A stretch of 39,952 nucleotides of DNA from Burkholderiaceae bacterium (GTDB lineage: Bacteria; Pseudomonadota; Gammaproteobacteria; Burkholderiales; Burkholderiaceae_B). This document shows, piece after piece, positions 26,853 to 35,041 of the stretch (positions are counted from its first letter, which is position 1; each line of letters begins with the position of its first letter). The notes beneath the pieces were generated by a model. The model saw nothing but the letters and a program-made list of their open reading frames with translations, did not search any database and had not been told where the DNA came from. The stretch covers positions 1-39,952 of the forward strand of contig JARXAG010000033.1 of assembly GCA_029866055.1 (NCBI GenBank). The letters are read 5' to 3'. The position numbers and the translations under genes are program-made.

Positions 26853-27947
26853 TCAACGCAGTTGATTAAAGCGATCCAGACGCGTTAACTGGGCACCCCT
26901 GCGGGTGCCCGGAAACACCACCGTCAAGCGCGCTCCCGCAAATTGAGGGCGACTCACTAAGTTCCACCACGCACCATGGGCACGGGCAATTTCTCGCACG
27001 ATGGCGAGCCCTAAACCCGAGCCACCTTGGGGTGCGTCAGGCGAGCGATAAAACGCTTCAAACACGCGCCCCTGCTCTTGGGTACTGATACCGGGGCCAT
27101 CGTCTTCAACCGCCAGCGTGGGCGGCGTCGACGTGACGACTAACCGGATGTAGTGCGCACCGGTGGCATAGCGCAACGCATTGTCAATCAGATTACCCAG
27201 AAGCTCGTCGAGCAAAATCGGATCACCCTCAACCCAAACCGAATGCTCGGGCGCCTCGAGTTGCAAGGTAATGCCGGCCTCGTTCGCGCGCGACAACCAC
27301 TCAGCACCACTCGTGCGGACCCATTCACAAAGATCCATTCTCAAAAAATGATCTTCCGGACGTGCTTCAGGATCAACACGAGCGAGCACTAACAGTTGTC
27401 GCCCCAGACGAATCATGCGATCGCTGACTTGTTTAATGCGCTCTGCACGTTCGCGAAGGTCGGGAGATAAGGGTTTAGCAAGCATTAACTCAGACTCAAG
27501 CTTTAAACCCGCCAAAGGCGTTCTGAGCTGATGGGCTGCATGACCAACAAAACGGCGTTGTGCTGCCAGCGTATCGTTTAGGCGTGCCAACAAATCATTG
27601 GTGTGGCGCACCAGCACTTCAAGCTCACGTGGCAGCCCCTCAGCCTTTAATTGACCTAAGTCATCAACCGAGCGCAGCGCAATGTCGAGAGAGAGTTGAT
27701 TGACTGCGCGCATCCCCGAACGAACACCTCGCACCACCACCCAAATACACAGGGCAATCAACACAAGCTGCCCCAAGACCATCAACCAGAAAATATCTTC
27801 GAGTTGCCAGTCGGACATCTCGATTTTATGTGTGATGATCCAGGTCGCCACGAGGTCAAGGCCGACCAACAGCACGATGGGCGGCAACAAGCGTAGCGTC
27901 AAGCTGCGCGCTAGTGTGCCCGAGGCTAAGAAGGCAAGTTTTGGCAT
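26853..27947 (-). CDS. Sensor histidine kinase
   Basis: This 364-residue inner-membrane kinase is probably the partner of the response regulator encoded upstream on the same strand. It has two membrane segments (about residues 18-38 and 51-72) joined by only about 12 residues, so almost nothing faces the periplasm. A HAMP-like linker follows, then the H-box with His139 in AAHQLRTPL, the N-box LLGNLIDNALRYA, and ATP-lid motifs VEDDGPGIS and GGSGLGLAIVREIA. It resembles the QseC/TctE group in its catalytic half. The gap from the regulator is 86 nt. The signal is unknown. Confidence 0.92.
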   Translation of the reverse strand: MPKLAFLASGTLARSLTLRLLPPIVLLVGLDLVATWIITHKIEMSDWQLEDIFWLMVLGQLVLIALCIWVVVRGVRSGMRAVNQLSLDIALRSVDDLGQLKAEGLPRELEVLVRHTNDLLARLNDTLAAQRRFVGHAAHQLRTPLAGLKLESELMLAKPLSPDLRERAERIKQVSDRMIRLGRQLLVLARVDPEARPEDHFLRMDLCEWVRTSGAEWLSRANEAGITLQLEAPEHSVWVEGDPILLDELLGNLIDNALRYATGAHYIRLVVTSTPPTLAVEDDGPGISTQEQGRVFEAFYRSPDAPQGGSGLGLAIVREIARAHGAWWNLVSRPQFAGARLTVVFPGTRRGAQLTRLDRFNQLR

Positions 27948-28033
27948 GACTGAGAGTCTATTGTGTGCCGAATGCTAATCGCCAGGATGAATCGTTTAAA
28001 CATTACCGGCCGTGAATCGACAGTCATCAGGCA

Positions 28034-28705
28034 CTAAGCTGGGTCGACTTCAAGAAGATAGCCGAAGCCGCGCACAGTTTGGATCGCAGCGCCTTTACCT
28101 TCAAGACGTTTACGCAGTCGATAAATGTAAACCTCGACGGCATTTTCGCTGAAGTCGGAATCAAGTGCTGAGAGGCCTTGCACGATTTGCTGTTTGGTCA
28201 CGACCTTGCCAGCGCGCACCATCAGCATTTCAAGCACCGAGAGTTCGCGTACAGAAAGGGCGAGTCGTTGACCTGCAACCCTGCACTCACGATGGGCCGT
28301 ATCAAAGGACAAATTACCAAATTCAATCAGCGACCGCGCCACACCTAAATGGCGCCTAGCCAAGGCACGCACGCGCGCTGCCAATTCGGCGAGCTCAAAG
28401 GGCTTGGTCAAATAATCGTCGGCCCCCGCATCAAGTCCAGCGACTCGATCTGCAAGGCCATCACGGGCGGTTAACACTAAAACGGGGATTTCGCTGCCCT
28501 CGCCGCGCAACGAGATCAGCACTTGCAAGCCATCAATCAGGGGCAAGTTTAGGTCGAGCACCAACAAGTCGTAAGAGTGGTTTGCTAAGGCGGCTAGCGC
28601 CCGCTTGCCATCTGCCAACCAGTCGGTTGCATAGCCTTGATCTGTTAAAAATTCTTGCAACGCGCGCCCAAGCGTCGCGTCGTCTTCAATGACGAGCACT
28701 CTCAT
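28034..28705 (-). CDS. OmpR-family response regulator
   Basis: This DNA-binding response regulator has a receiver domain with the acidic pair in VIEDD, phospho-acceptor Asp51 in LLVLDLNLP, Thr in VLTARDG and Lys in LTKPFE. A winged-helix output domain (RELSVLEMLM, NAVEVYIYRLRKRL, VRGFGYLL) follows. I start at ATG 28705 (MRVLVIEDD); an ATG five codons upstream (28720) is possible. Neither has a clear ribosome binding site. The tRNA-Val gene ends only 12 nt before the upstream ATG, leaving little room for a separate promoter. The kinase gene lies downstream. Confidence 0.93.
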   Translation of the reverse strand: MRVLVIEDDATLGRALQEFLTDQGYATDWLADGKRALAALANHSYDLLVLDLNLPLIDGLQVLISLRGEGSEIPVLVLTARDGLADRVAGLDAGADDYLTKPFELAELAARVRALARRHLGVARSLIEFGNLSFDTAHRECRVAGQRLALSVRELSVLEMLMVRAGKVVTKQQIVQGLSALDSDFSENAVEVYIYRLRKRLEGKGAAIQTVRGFGYLLEVDPA

Positions 28706-28732
28706 AGAGCAAGTGTACATCTTAGGGGGTAC

Positions 28733-28808
28733 TGGTGGGTGCTACAGGGGTCGAACCTGTGACCTACGCCTTGTAAGGGCGCCGCTCTACCAACTGAGCT
28801 AAGCACCC
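28733..28808 (-). tRNA. tRNA-Val (anticodon TAC)
   Basis: A complete 76-nt cloverleaf including an encoded CCA is read on the minus strand. The acceptor stem GGGTGCT pairs with AGCACCC, the D-arm has AGTTGGTAGA, the anticodon loop is CTTACAA with anticodon TAC (codons GTA/GTG), and the T-loop is TTCGAAC. It lies between hupB and the two-component regulator, all on the same strand. Confidence 0.97.
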
Positions 28809-28876
28809 TAAGATATAACTGAGCGTTTTGGAACTGCACAAAACGATACTGTGAACATAGGGCTACTGCTGGTGCA

Positions 28877-28918
28877 TAAAAAAATGCGTAGCGCATTATA
28901 GCGAAACGCATTTTTTTA
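28877..28918 (-). terminator. Rho-independent terminator of hupB
   Basis: An inverted repeat (TAAAAAAATGCGT / ACGCATTTTTTTA) with a 16-nt loop sits 16 nt after the HU stop. On the minus strand the second arm ends in a run of seven T residues. The A-tract in front gives a symmetric shape that could act in both directions. The loop contains the -10 box of the tRNA-Val promoter. Confidence 0.85.
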
Positions 28919-28922
28919 GCAA
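28895..28922 (-). promoter_or_regulatory. Putative promoter of tRNA-Val inside the hupB terminator
   Basis: On the minus strand TTGCTA (28922-28917) and a perfect TATAAT (28900-28895) are 16 nt apart. A G+C-rich stretch (GCGCTACGC) follows the -10, as in stable-RNA promoters under stringent control. The predicted start is about 80 nt before the mature tRNA-Val 5' end. The -10 is in the loop of the HU terminator. Confidence 0.7.
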
Positions 28923-28933
28923 ATTGAAGCGCG

Positions 28934-29206
28934 TTAGTTCAGTGCGTCTTTCAGTGCCTTGCCTGGACGAAACTTTGGCACTTTTGCTTTTTTGATTTTG
29001 ATTGCTTCACCAGTACGTGGATTGCGTCCGGTACGGGCTGCGCGTTGTGACACTGCAAAGGTACCAAAACCAACCAGAGTTACTGAGTTTCCTTTTTTAA
29101 GTGTTGCCTTGATTGCGGCGATCATCGCGTCAAGCGAACGGCCTGCAGCTGCTTTAGAAATATCAGCTTTCGTTGCGATATGATCAATCAATTCAGTTTT
29201 GTTCAT
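28934..29206 (-). CDS. hupB: DNA-binding protein HU
   Basis: This 90-residue nucleoid protein bends and compacts DNA as a dimer. The whole family fold is visible: [11 protein letters not shown] at the N-terminus, [22 protein letters not shown] with the conserved DNA-intercalating RNPRTG arm, and [16 protein letters not shown] at the end. AAGGAAA precedes the ATG. An intrinsic terminator follows, overlapped by the tRNA-Val promoter. A good promoter candidate lies about 165 nt upstream. Confidence 0.97.
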   Translation of the reverse strand: MNKTELIDHIATKADISKAAAGRSLDAMIAAIKATLKKGNSVTLVGFGTFAVSQRAARTGRNPRTGEAIKIKKAKVPKFRPGKALKDALN

Positions 29207-29600
29207 ATTGTTTATTTCCTTGGTGGTAGCAGAATCATCTGCTTAAAAAATGCAAAGCCTTTCGTTAATTTACATGGCTTTCAACTAAGTGCGAAAAAAT
29301 AAAAACACTTGCCTGTGCATACACGATCAAAAAAACGTTGACTTGTGTAACTCCCCTAAACGTATCCAAGCATTAAGCCACTGAGAGCAAGGGCTGTCAA
29401 TAGAAACCGCCTTGAGAACCGCATTTTCATTACGATTTTTTTCAACAATACACCCAAAGGAGTATTGCGCGATCAGGATTTACCCTAGCGCGATTAAATA
29501 TTTTTTTGCAGTCTCTCTGAGCCTGCGCGTCTCAAACACCAAACATACTGTCGAGTCGTTCAGCAAGGTGTCAGCAAAAATACTTTTAGACCATCACTCG
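29207..29600. other. Gap between hupB and the PLP enzyme, holding the hupB promoter
   Basis: This 394-nt AT-rich gap contains no credible gene. It includes a putative hupB promoter (29372-29400) and a short inverted repeat CAATAC/GTATTG (29446-29467) without a T-run on the expected side. No clear terminator for the PLP-enzyme gene could be found. Confidence 0.6.
29372..29400 (-). promoter_or_regulatory. Putative sigma-70 promoter of hupB
   Basis: On the minus strand a perfect TTGACA (29400-29395) is followed after 17 nt by CTTAAT (29377-29372, 4/6). This predicts an mRNA leader of about 160 nt. Promoters closer to the gene are not excluded. Confidence 0.5.
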
Positions 29601-30863
29601 TTACGCGGCACGGCAAGCCGCAAACGCTTGTGCAAAATCAGCGATCAAATCGTCTTGATCTTCAATGCCCACCGATAAGCGAATCAAGCCATCCGCAATG
29701 CCCATCTTGGCACGCAAGTCAGGGCCCATCTCATAGTAAATCGTCTGCGCAGCAGGTAACGCGAGTGTGCGCGTGTCACCCACATGCGTCGCCAAAATTG
29801 CTACTTGAAGATGATTTAAAAACTCAAGGCAGTCGATACCCGCCACCAACTCAACCGCAATCAGCATACTGAACTTGCCACCAAATAATTGTGCGGCGCG
29901 CGCATGCTGAGGATGATTTGTCAGCCCCGGGTAAGCAACGCGCTGGACTCCTGGGTGCTTGGATAAAAACGTAGCGAGCGCCATCGCGTTACTGCAAATT
30001 TTATCGAGCCGTAACGCTAGGGTCTCGGCGCCAACGGCAATTCGATGCGCCGCATCGGCCGACAAGGTGCCGCCCATGTCGCGCAAACCTTTCTTTTTGA
30101 TTTGCGTGATCGCCCAGCCCGTTGCCGGACCTTTTTTATAAATATCAAGAATATTGCTGTATGCGGTCCAGTCAAACAGACCGGTGTCGGTCAATGAACC
30201 GCCCAGCGCATTGGCATGCCCACCAATATGCTTGGATAGTGCGTTCATCACAATTGATGCACCAACCGCCTTAGGTCGAAACAACCAGGGTGAGGTCACG
30301 GTGTTGTCGACGACATACACTAATTGATGCTTTTGGCACAACTGACCTAAGCCAACCAGATCAGCGACCTGCGTACCGGGGTTAGCGATGGTCTCGGTAA
30401 ATAGCATTTTTGTGTTTGGGCGAATCGCGGCGGCAACGGCCTGCGCATCGGTTGGATCGACAAGCGTGATCTCAATCCCCAACATCTCGAGCGTACCAAA
30501 CAAGCTGTTGGTGTTGCCAAAGATAAACTGGCTTGAAAGCAGATGATCGCCCGCGCGCAGCAGTGTCGTAAACAACGCCGTTAACGCGGCCATCCCCGTG
30601 GCAAAAGACAAGCTTGCGACACCGTCTTCCATTTTGTTGATTTTCTTTTCGAGAGCATCGCTTGTAGGCGTGCCTTGACGCGCGTAGGTGTAGCCCGGTT
30701 TGCCCTGAAATACCGCAGCCAGTTCACGCGCGTCAGAATAGGCGTATTGCGTTGAGGTATGGATAGGCTTGTGCACCGCACCATGCTCGACCGACAGCTT
30801 GCGATCGCCATGCAAAATGGTTGTCGTAAAGCCTGGTTGGGCTGATTTTTTTGACTCAGTCAT
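29601..30863 (-). CDS. Cys/Met metabolism PLP-dependent enzyme (cystathionine gamma-synthase family)
   Basis: This 420-residue PLP enzyme of the trans-sulfuration family acts on sulfur amino acids, for example as an O-acyl-homoserine sulfhydrylase or a methionine/cystathionine lyase. Visible are the Tyr60/Arg62 phosphate-binding pair (YTYARQGTPT), SFATGMAAL, Asp186 in VVDNTVTSPW, and the Schiff-base Lys211 in NALSKHIGGHANALGG. C-terminal Arg residues lie in TRTLALPAAQTIYYEM and IRLSVGIEDQDDL. The exact reaction cannot be chosen from sequence, and neighbours give no help. HU lies downstream on the same strand. Confidence 0.88.
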   Translation of the reverse strand: MTESKKSAQPGFTTTILHGDRKLSVEHGAVHKPIHTSTQYAYSDARELAAVFQGKPGYTYARQGTPTSDALEKKINKMEDGVASLSFATGMAALTALFTTLLRAGDHLLSSQFIFGNTNSLFGTLEMLGIEITLVDPTDAQAVAAAIRPNTKMLFTETIANPGTQVADLVGLGQLCQKHQLVYVVDNTVTSPWLFRPKAVGASIVMNALSKHIGGHANALGGSLTDTGLFDWTAYSNILDIYKKGPATGWAITQIKKKGLRDMGGTLSADAAHRIAVGAETLALRLDKICSNAMALATFLSKHPGVQRVAYPGLTNHPQHARAAQLFGGKFSMLIAVELVAGIDCLEFLNHLQVAILATHVGDTRTLALPAAQTIYYEMGPDLRAKMGIADGLIRLSVGIEDQDDLIADFAQAFAACRAA

Positions 30864-30907
30864 GAAACATTCACTTTAAAAAAATAATCTTCGCTCGCTC
30901 GCCAAAC

Positions 30908-30985
30908 AAGCTTGGCACACTAGCGCCACGCGAGGACATAAGCTTAACGCAATGGGTCTTGCCTAGGAAATAAGCTTGGCACACT
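30908..30985. repeat. Pair of 14-bp direct repeats, 64 bp apart
   Basis: AAGCTTGGCACACT occurs at 30908-30921 and again at 30972-30985, in the 150-nt gap between the PLP-enzyme gene and rlmB. A shorter related element (ATAAGCTTA) lies between them near 30938-30946. Function unknown. Confidence 0.6.
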
Positions 30986-31013
30986 GAGACAAGCCTCGCT
31001 CTCAGAGCGTAGT

Positions 31014-31751
31014 TTAGCCTTGTCGCTGACGCACAGTCTCGTACAGGCACACTGCCGTTGCCACACTGACATTCAGGCTTTCAACACTGCCTAACATCGG
31101 GATGGTGACGAGTTCGTCGCAGGTTTCGCGGGTGAGTCGACGCATGCCTTCGCCCTCAGCGCCCATCACCCAGGCCATCGAACGCTTGCCGTCGGTTTGA
31201 TGAATGCTTTGTGTCGCAGTGTCGTCGGTGCCCACAAGCCACAAGTCGCGATCTTTCAGTTCGCGCATGGTGCGTGCCAAATTCGTGACCATCAAATAGG
31301 GCACTGACTCGGCAGCACCACACGCCACACGCTGCACCGTCGTGTTTAAACCCACGGCGCGATCGCGCGGTGCAACAACTGCATGTACGCCCGCAGCATC
31401 GGCGGTACGCAAGCACGCACCTAAATTATGGGGGTCGGTCACGCCATCCAGAATTAATAACAGCGCAGGCCCCTGCACACCATCGAGTACCTCATCGAGA
31501 TCATCGGCGAGTTTTCGCGCATCGGCAACTGCCACGACACCTTGGTGCCTAGAGCCACCAGTCAAGCCGTCTAAGCGATCGGCCGTCACGGGGTGCACGG
31601 GCCGCCCGGCCTGCGTGACGCTGGCAATCAAGGCCTGCATGCGCTTATCGCGCCGTTGTGCTTCGACATAGACTTCGCGAATCGACTCGGGGGCCTGCCG
31701 CAAACGAGCGATCACAGCGTGAAAGCCCGCCAGCATTTGAGTTGCAGCCAT
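31014..31751 (-). CDS. rlmB: 23S rRNA 2'-O-methyltransferase RlmB
   Basis: This SPOUT-fold (TrmH family) methyltransferase of 245 residues is expected to methylate the ribose of Gm2251 in 23S rRNA. The N-terminal substrate-binding domain ([19 protein letters not shown]) is followed by the knotted domain with motifs [28 protein letters not shown] and [22 protein letters not shown]. It starts 8 nt after rnr, with which it forms an operon; the rnr-rlmB pair is conserved in proteobacteria. Confidence 0.95.
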   Translation of the reverse strand: MAATQMLAGFHAVIARLRQAPESIREVYVEAQRRDKRMQALIASVTQAGRPVHPVTADRLDGLTGGSRHQGVVAVADARKLADDLDEVLDGVQGPALLLILDGVTDPHNLGACLRTADAAGVHAVVAPRDRAVGLNTTVQRVACGAAESVPYLMVTNLARTMRELKDRDLWLVGTDDTATQSIHQTDGKRSMAWVMGAEGEGMRRLTRETCDELVTIPMLGSVESLNVSVATAVCLYETVRQRQG

Positions 31752-31759
31752 ACGTATTC

Positions 31760-34249
31760 CTAGCGCCCTTTACGAGCAGATTTTTTTAAACCAGCGCTTT
31801 TACCCGCACGCACCGCCTTTTTGGGCGTACGCGCAGTGTCTTGCTTGGCAGCTTTTTGGGCCTGTGCGCGACGCACTTTGGCAATTTGCCCTTTGAGTTC
31901 GGGCGGTTTAGGTGCGGCCGCTTTTTTAGTCCGCCTAGCGGCTGGGTCTTCGACCCGAGTAGCGGCCTTGCGCAAAGCATCAAACGTGGTGCCTGTCACC
32001 AGCCTAAACTCAATTCGCCGCGCCTCGAGATCAACGCGCGCCACCTGCACCTGTACCGCATCCGTTAAACGGTAGCGCAGACCGGTGCGTTCGCCACGCA
32101 GCTCGTGCATCGCGTCGTTAAATTGAAAATACTCTGTGCCAAGCTCTGAAACATGCACCAAGCCTTCAACGTGCAACGTATCAAGCGTGACGAAAATCCC
32201 AAAACTTGCTACACCGGTGACACGCCCGCTGAACACTTCGCCAACACGTTCTTTGACAAACCAGCACTTGAGCCAGGCCTCGACATCGCGTGACGCATCA
32301 TCGGCACGCCGTTCTGTGCCCGACAACAACAAGCCGATTTTTTCCCATAGATCATGCTCGTATTCGCGTAGTGTCGCACCAGGTGCCGAAGCGAAACCAG
32401 ACAGCACCGGTTGATAGCGCTGGCTTTTGAGCAAGGCCTTGATAACGCGGTGGGTCATCAAATCGGGATAACGGCGAATCGGTGACGTAAAGTGCGTATA
32501 GGCCGGATACGACAGACCAAAGTGACCCGCATTATCAGGTCCGTAAATCGCCTGCTGCATCGAACGTAAGCACATCGTTTGCAGCAACCCATAGTCGGGT
32601 CGCGCACGGGCCTTATCGAGCAAAGCGCCGTAATCTTTAGCGGTCGGGTCGGCACCGCCACCTAGGCTCAGCCCAAGCGTTTTCAAAAACTCACGCAAAG
32701 ATTGCAATTTTTCAGGCGTTGGTCCTTCGTGCACACGGTACAAACCGATATGTTTGCTGCGCAACATAAAGTCTGCCGCACACGTATTGGCCGCTAGCAT
32801 GCACTCTTCAATTAAGCGGTGCGCGTCGTTGCGTAAGACACCAATAATCTTTTCTATACGGCCCAACTCATTGCAAACAATTTTGGTTTCAACCGTGTCA
32901 AAGTCAATGGCGCCACGTTCTTTACGACCCTGCGACAACAACTGAAACAGCTCGTACAACCCGTTAATCTGGGGCATGACCTTGGCAAAACTGCGTGCCA
33001 CCGGACCTTGAGGCTGCTGCAGTGACTCCCACACTTGGTTGTAGGTCGTACGCGCATGTGAATGAATCACCGCGTTATAAAACTGATAGGCCAACACCGT
33101 GCCAGCTTTGGCACCCGACAGCGGAATCACCATATCGCACACCAGCACCAACCGATCAACCGAGGGCTTGAGCGAACACAGCCCGTTTGAGAGTTTTTCG
33201 GGCAACATCGGTATCACCCGACGTGGAAAATACACACTCGTACCGCGCTCACGTGCCGCTTCATCGAGCGCATCTTCAGGTGTCACATAATGGCTGACAT
33301 CAGCAATCGCGACTAGCAAGCGCCAGGCCGGGCGCTTGCGCGCCTCGCCCATATCCACTTGCTCGCAATACACCGCGTCGTCAAAGTCGCGCGCGTCTTC
33401 GCCATCGATCGTAATAAAAGGCACATCGCGCAAATCCACACGATCTTTCAAATCGGTAGCGCGTACCGCGTCGGGTAGTTTTTCAGCCTGCCGTTCAGCG
33501 GCCTCTGAAAAGTCGACCGGCACGTCGAACTTGCGCACCGCAATTTCGATCTCCATGCCTGGGTCGTCAATTTCGCCCAAAATCTCAGCAACGCGCCCCA
33601 AGGGCTGCTTATGACGCGAAGGTTGCTCAATGATGTCGACAGACACCACCTGCCCATGTTGCGCACCGCCTGTATCGCCAGGCGGGATCAAGACGTCATG
33701 TTTGATACGCTGATCTTCGGGCACAACGATCGTCATGCCACGTTCATTCAAAAAGCGCCCAACCAAGCGATTGGTACGACGCTCAAGCACCTCAACAATC
33801 GTGCCCTCAGGTTTGCCGCGATATTCACCAGTTGGCTTGACCAGCACGCGGTCGCCGTGCAAGACTTTTTGCATTTCGCGCGGCGACAAAAAGATGTCTT
33901 GGCCGCCAGCGTCGGCCACTAAAAAGCCAAACCCGTCGCGATGTCCTTGCACACGGCCAGCGACAAAATCTAGCTTGTTCGCCAGCAACAGCAAACCCTT
34001 GCGATTGGGCAGCAATTGACCGTCCCGCTCCATGGCTGCGATCCTGCGATCAAAACCCGTTAAGGTTTCTTCGCGCGTCAGCCCCATGCGGGCGGCCAAA
34101 TCCTCTGGCGATAGCGGCGCAGGCGCGACACGCAAGACTTCTAGAATTTGTTCGCGACTCGGTACATCGGGATCAAAATCAGGGATATTTTCGGTGGAGA
34201 CAGTCGCAGTGCGAGTGTCCTTGATATTGGGTGGGAGGCGTTTTGCCAA
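31760..34249 (-). CDS. rnr: Ribonuclease R
   Basis: This 829-residue processive 3'-5' exoribonuclease degrades structured RNA. Domains in order: an N-terminal winged helix, two cold-shock folds ([21 protein letters not shown]), the RNB catalytic domain with the Asp cluster in [18 protein letters not shown] and [14 protein letters not shown], an S1 domain ([15 protein letters not shown]), and a Lys/Arg-rich tail ending RKGR. The first usable start is TTG at 34249, with GAG 9 nt upstream; the frame has no ATG or GTG before the stop upstream of it. The TTG overlaps the -35 of the divergent tRNA-Leu promoter. rlmB follows after 8 nt. Confidence 0.94.
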   Translation of the reverse strand: MAKRLPPNIKDTRTATVSTENIPDFDPDVPSREQILEVLRVAPAPLSPEDLAARMGLTREETLTGFDRRIAAMERDGQLLPNRKGLLLLANKLDFVAGRVQGHRDGFGFLVADAGGQDIFLSPREMQKVLHGDRVLVKPTGEYRGKPEGTIVEVLERRTNRLVGRFLNERGMTIVVPEDQRIKHDVLIPPGDTGGAQHGQVVSVDIIEQPSRHKQPLGRVAEILGEIDDPGMEIEIAVRKFDVPVDFSEAAERQAEKLPDAVRATDLKDRVDLRDVPFITIDGEDARDFDDAVYCEQVDMGEARKRPAWRLLVAIADVSHYVTPEDALDEAARERGTSVYFPRRVIPMLPEKLSNGLCSLKPSVDRLVLVCDMVIPLSGAKAGTVLAYQFYNAVIHSHARTTYNQVWESLQQPQGPVARSFAKVMPQINGLYELFQLLSQGRKERGAIDFDTVETKIVCNELGRIEKIIGVLRNDAHRLIEECMLAANTCAADFMLRSKHIGLYRVHEGPTPEKLQSLREFLKTLGLSLGGGADPTAKDYGALLDKARARPDYGLLQTMCLRSMQQAIYGPDNAGHFGLSYPAYTHFTSPIRRYPDLMTHRVIKALLKSQRYQPVLSGFASAPGATLREYEHDLWEKIGLLLSGTERRADDASRDVEAWLKCWFVKERVGEVFSGRVTGVASFGIFVTLDTLHVEGLVHVSELGTEYFQFNDAMHELRGERTGLRYRLTDAVQVQVARVDLEARRIEFRLVTGTTFDALRKAATRVEDPAARRTKKAAAPKPPELKGQIAKVRRAQAQKAAKQDTARTPKKAVRAGKSAGLKKSARKGR

Positions 34250-34270
34250 AGCTAAAATCTCGCTTATAAT
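34243..34270 (+). promoter_or_regulatory. Promoter of tRNA-Leu, probably bidirectional with rnr
   Basis: On the plus strand TTGCCA (34243-34248) and a perfect TATAAT (34265-34270) are 16 nt apart, followed by a G+C-rich GCGTGGC stretch, 25 nt before the tRNA. On the minus strand the same A+T core reads TATAAG (34268-34263) with TTGTAC (34290-34285) 16 nt away, which would serve rnr. The two -10 boxes overlap. Confidence 0.75.
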
Positions 34271-34295
34271 GCGTGGCTTATCGAGTACAAGTTAG

Positions 34296-34380
34296 GCCCA
34301 GGTGGCGGAATTGGTAGACGCGCACGGTTCAGGTCCGTGTGCCGAAAGGTGTGGAGGTTCGAGTCCTCTCCTGGGCACCA
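34296..34380 (+). tRNA. tRNA-Leu (anticodon CAG)
   Basis: A complete 85-nt class-II tRNA with encoded CCA. The acceptor stem GCCCAGG pairs with CCTGGGC, the D-arm has GCGGAATTGGTAGACGC, the anticodon loop TTCAGGT gives anticodon CAG (codon CTG), a long variable arm TGCCGAAAGGTG follows, and the T-loop is TTCGAGT. It has its own promoter and terminator and stands divergent to rnr. Confidence 0.98.
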
Positions 34381-34421
34381 TCTAAGTGTAAAGCATAAAG
34401 TACCTGGCTTTTATGACAATG

Positions 34422-34460
34422 CCTCAAAATTCACTTTGAACGTTTGAGGTTTTTTTGTTT
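34422..34460 (+). terminator. Rho-independent terminator of tRNA-Leu
   Basis: A 7-bp stem (CCTCAAA / TTTGAGG) with a 14-nt loop that can fold further is followed by TTTTTTTGTTT, about 40 nt after the tRNA. Confidence 0.88.
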
Positions 34461-34491
34461 TAAAGTCATTGCGTCACTAGGCGGTGTCGCC

Positions 34492-35001
34492 TCATAACGC
34501 TTTACGCATCAACACATGCGGGATATTTGCATCAAGGTACTCAGCGCCCTCAGGTACAAAGCCATGGCGTGCATAAAACGCTTGGGCGTGTGTCTGTGCA
34601 GACAACACCGCTTCGACAAAACCTTTTTGTCGGGCTTGCTGCAGCAGGGCTTGAAGGACTGCACTCCCTAAGCCCTGCCCACGCACCGCTTTGAGCACAG
34701 CCATCCGGCCAATGTGGCCATCGGGCAACAGACGACCAGTCGCCAACGCACAACCTTGAGCATCAAACGCCACAGCATGTATGCATTCGGCATCCAACGC
34801 ATCAATCTCTTCTTCTAGGGGAACTTGCTGCTCGTGCACAAAGACTTCGAGTCGAATCGGCGCGGCCCTTGCCTGCAAAGCTGACCAATCTCCTATTTCT
34901 AGGCGCCAAGGATTTGGCTGTAGTTCGGCTCGCATCTCGGATTTTTTCGGTTGTGCACTTTGATCGGTAACAATTTCAGCTCTATGATCGGGATGCGCCA
35001 T
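34492..35001 (-). CDS. GNAT family N-acetyltransferase
   Basis: This 169-residue acyl-CoA-dependent acetyltransferase shows the motif IRLEVFVHEQQVPLEEEID (49-67), typical of the YjcF/ElaA-like GNAT group. The CoA-binding loop is VRGQGLGSAVLQALL (106-120), and AQAFYARHGFVPEG follows near the end. The first 30 residues are polar and unlike the domain. The frame is open further upstream, but the ATG at 35001 has AGGAG a few nt before it. A TATAAT on the same strand at 35026-35021 may be its -10. Substrate unknown. It is divergent from the FMN protein gene, with start codons only 40 nt apart. Confidence 0.87.
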   Translation of the reverse strand: MAHPDHRAEIVTDQSAQPKKSEMRAELQPNPWRLEIGDWSALQARAAPIRLEVFVHEQQVPLEEEIDALDAECIHAVAFDAQGCALATGRLLPDGHIGRMAVLKAVRGQGLGSAVLQALLQQARQKGFVEAVLSAQTHAQAFYARHGFVPEGAEYLDANIPHVLMRKAL

Positions 35002-35041
35002 ACTTTCTCCTAGACAGAAAATTATACGACCGGAGCCCACG

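Noticed and set aside
29446-29467. CAATAC/GTATTG inverted repeat as terminator of the PLP-enzyme gene
   Set aside because: Six base pairs, AT-rich, and the side where T residues are needed carries A residues.
28733-34380. tRNA genes as integration sites of a mobile element
   Set aside because: Neither tRNA-Val nor tRNA-Leu has an integrase gene or a duplicated tRNA 3' end next to it; flanking genes are core genes.
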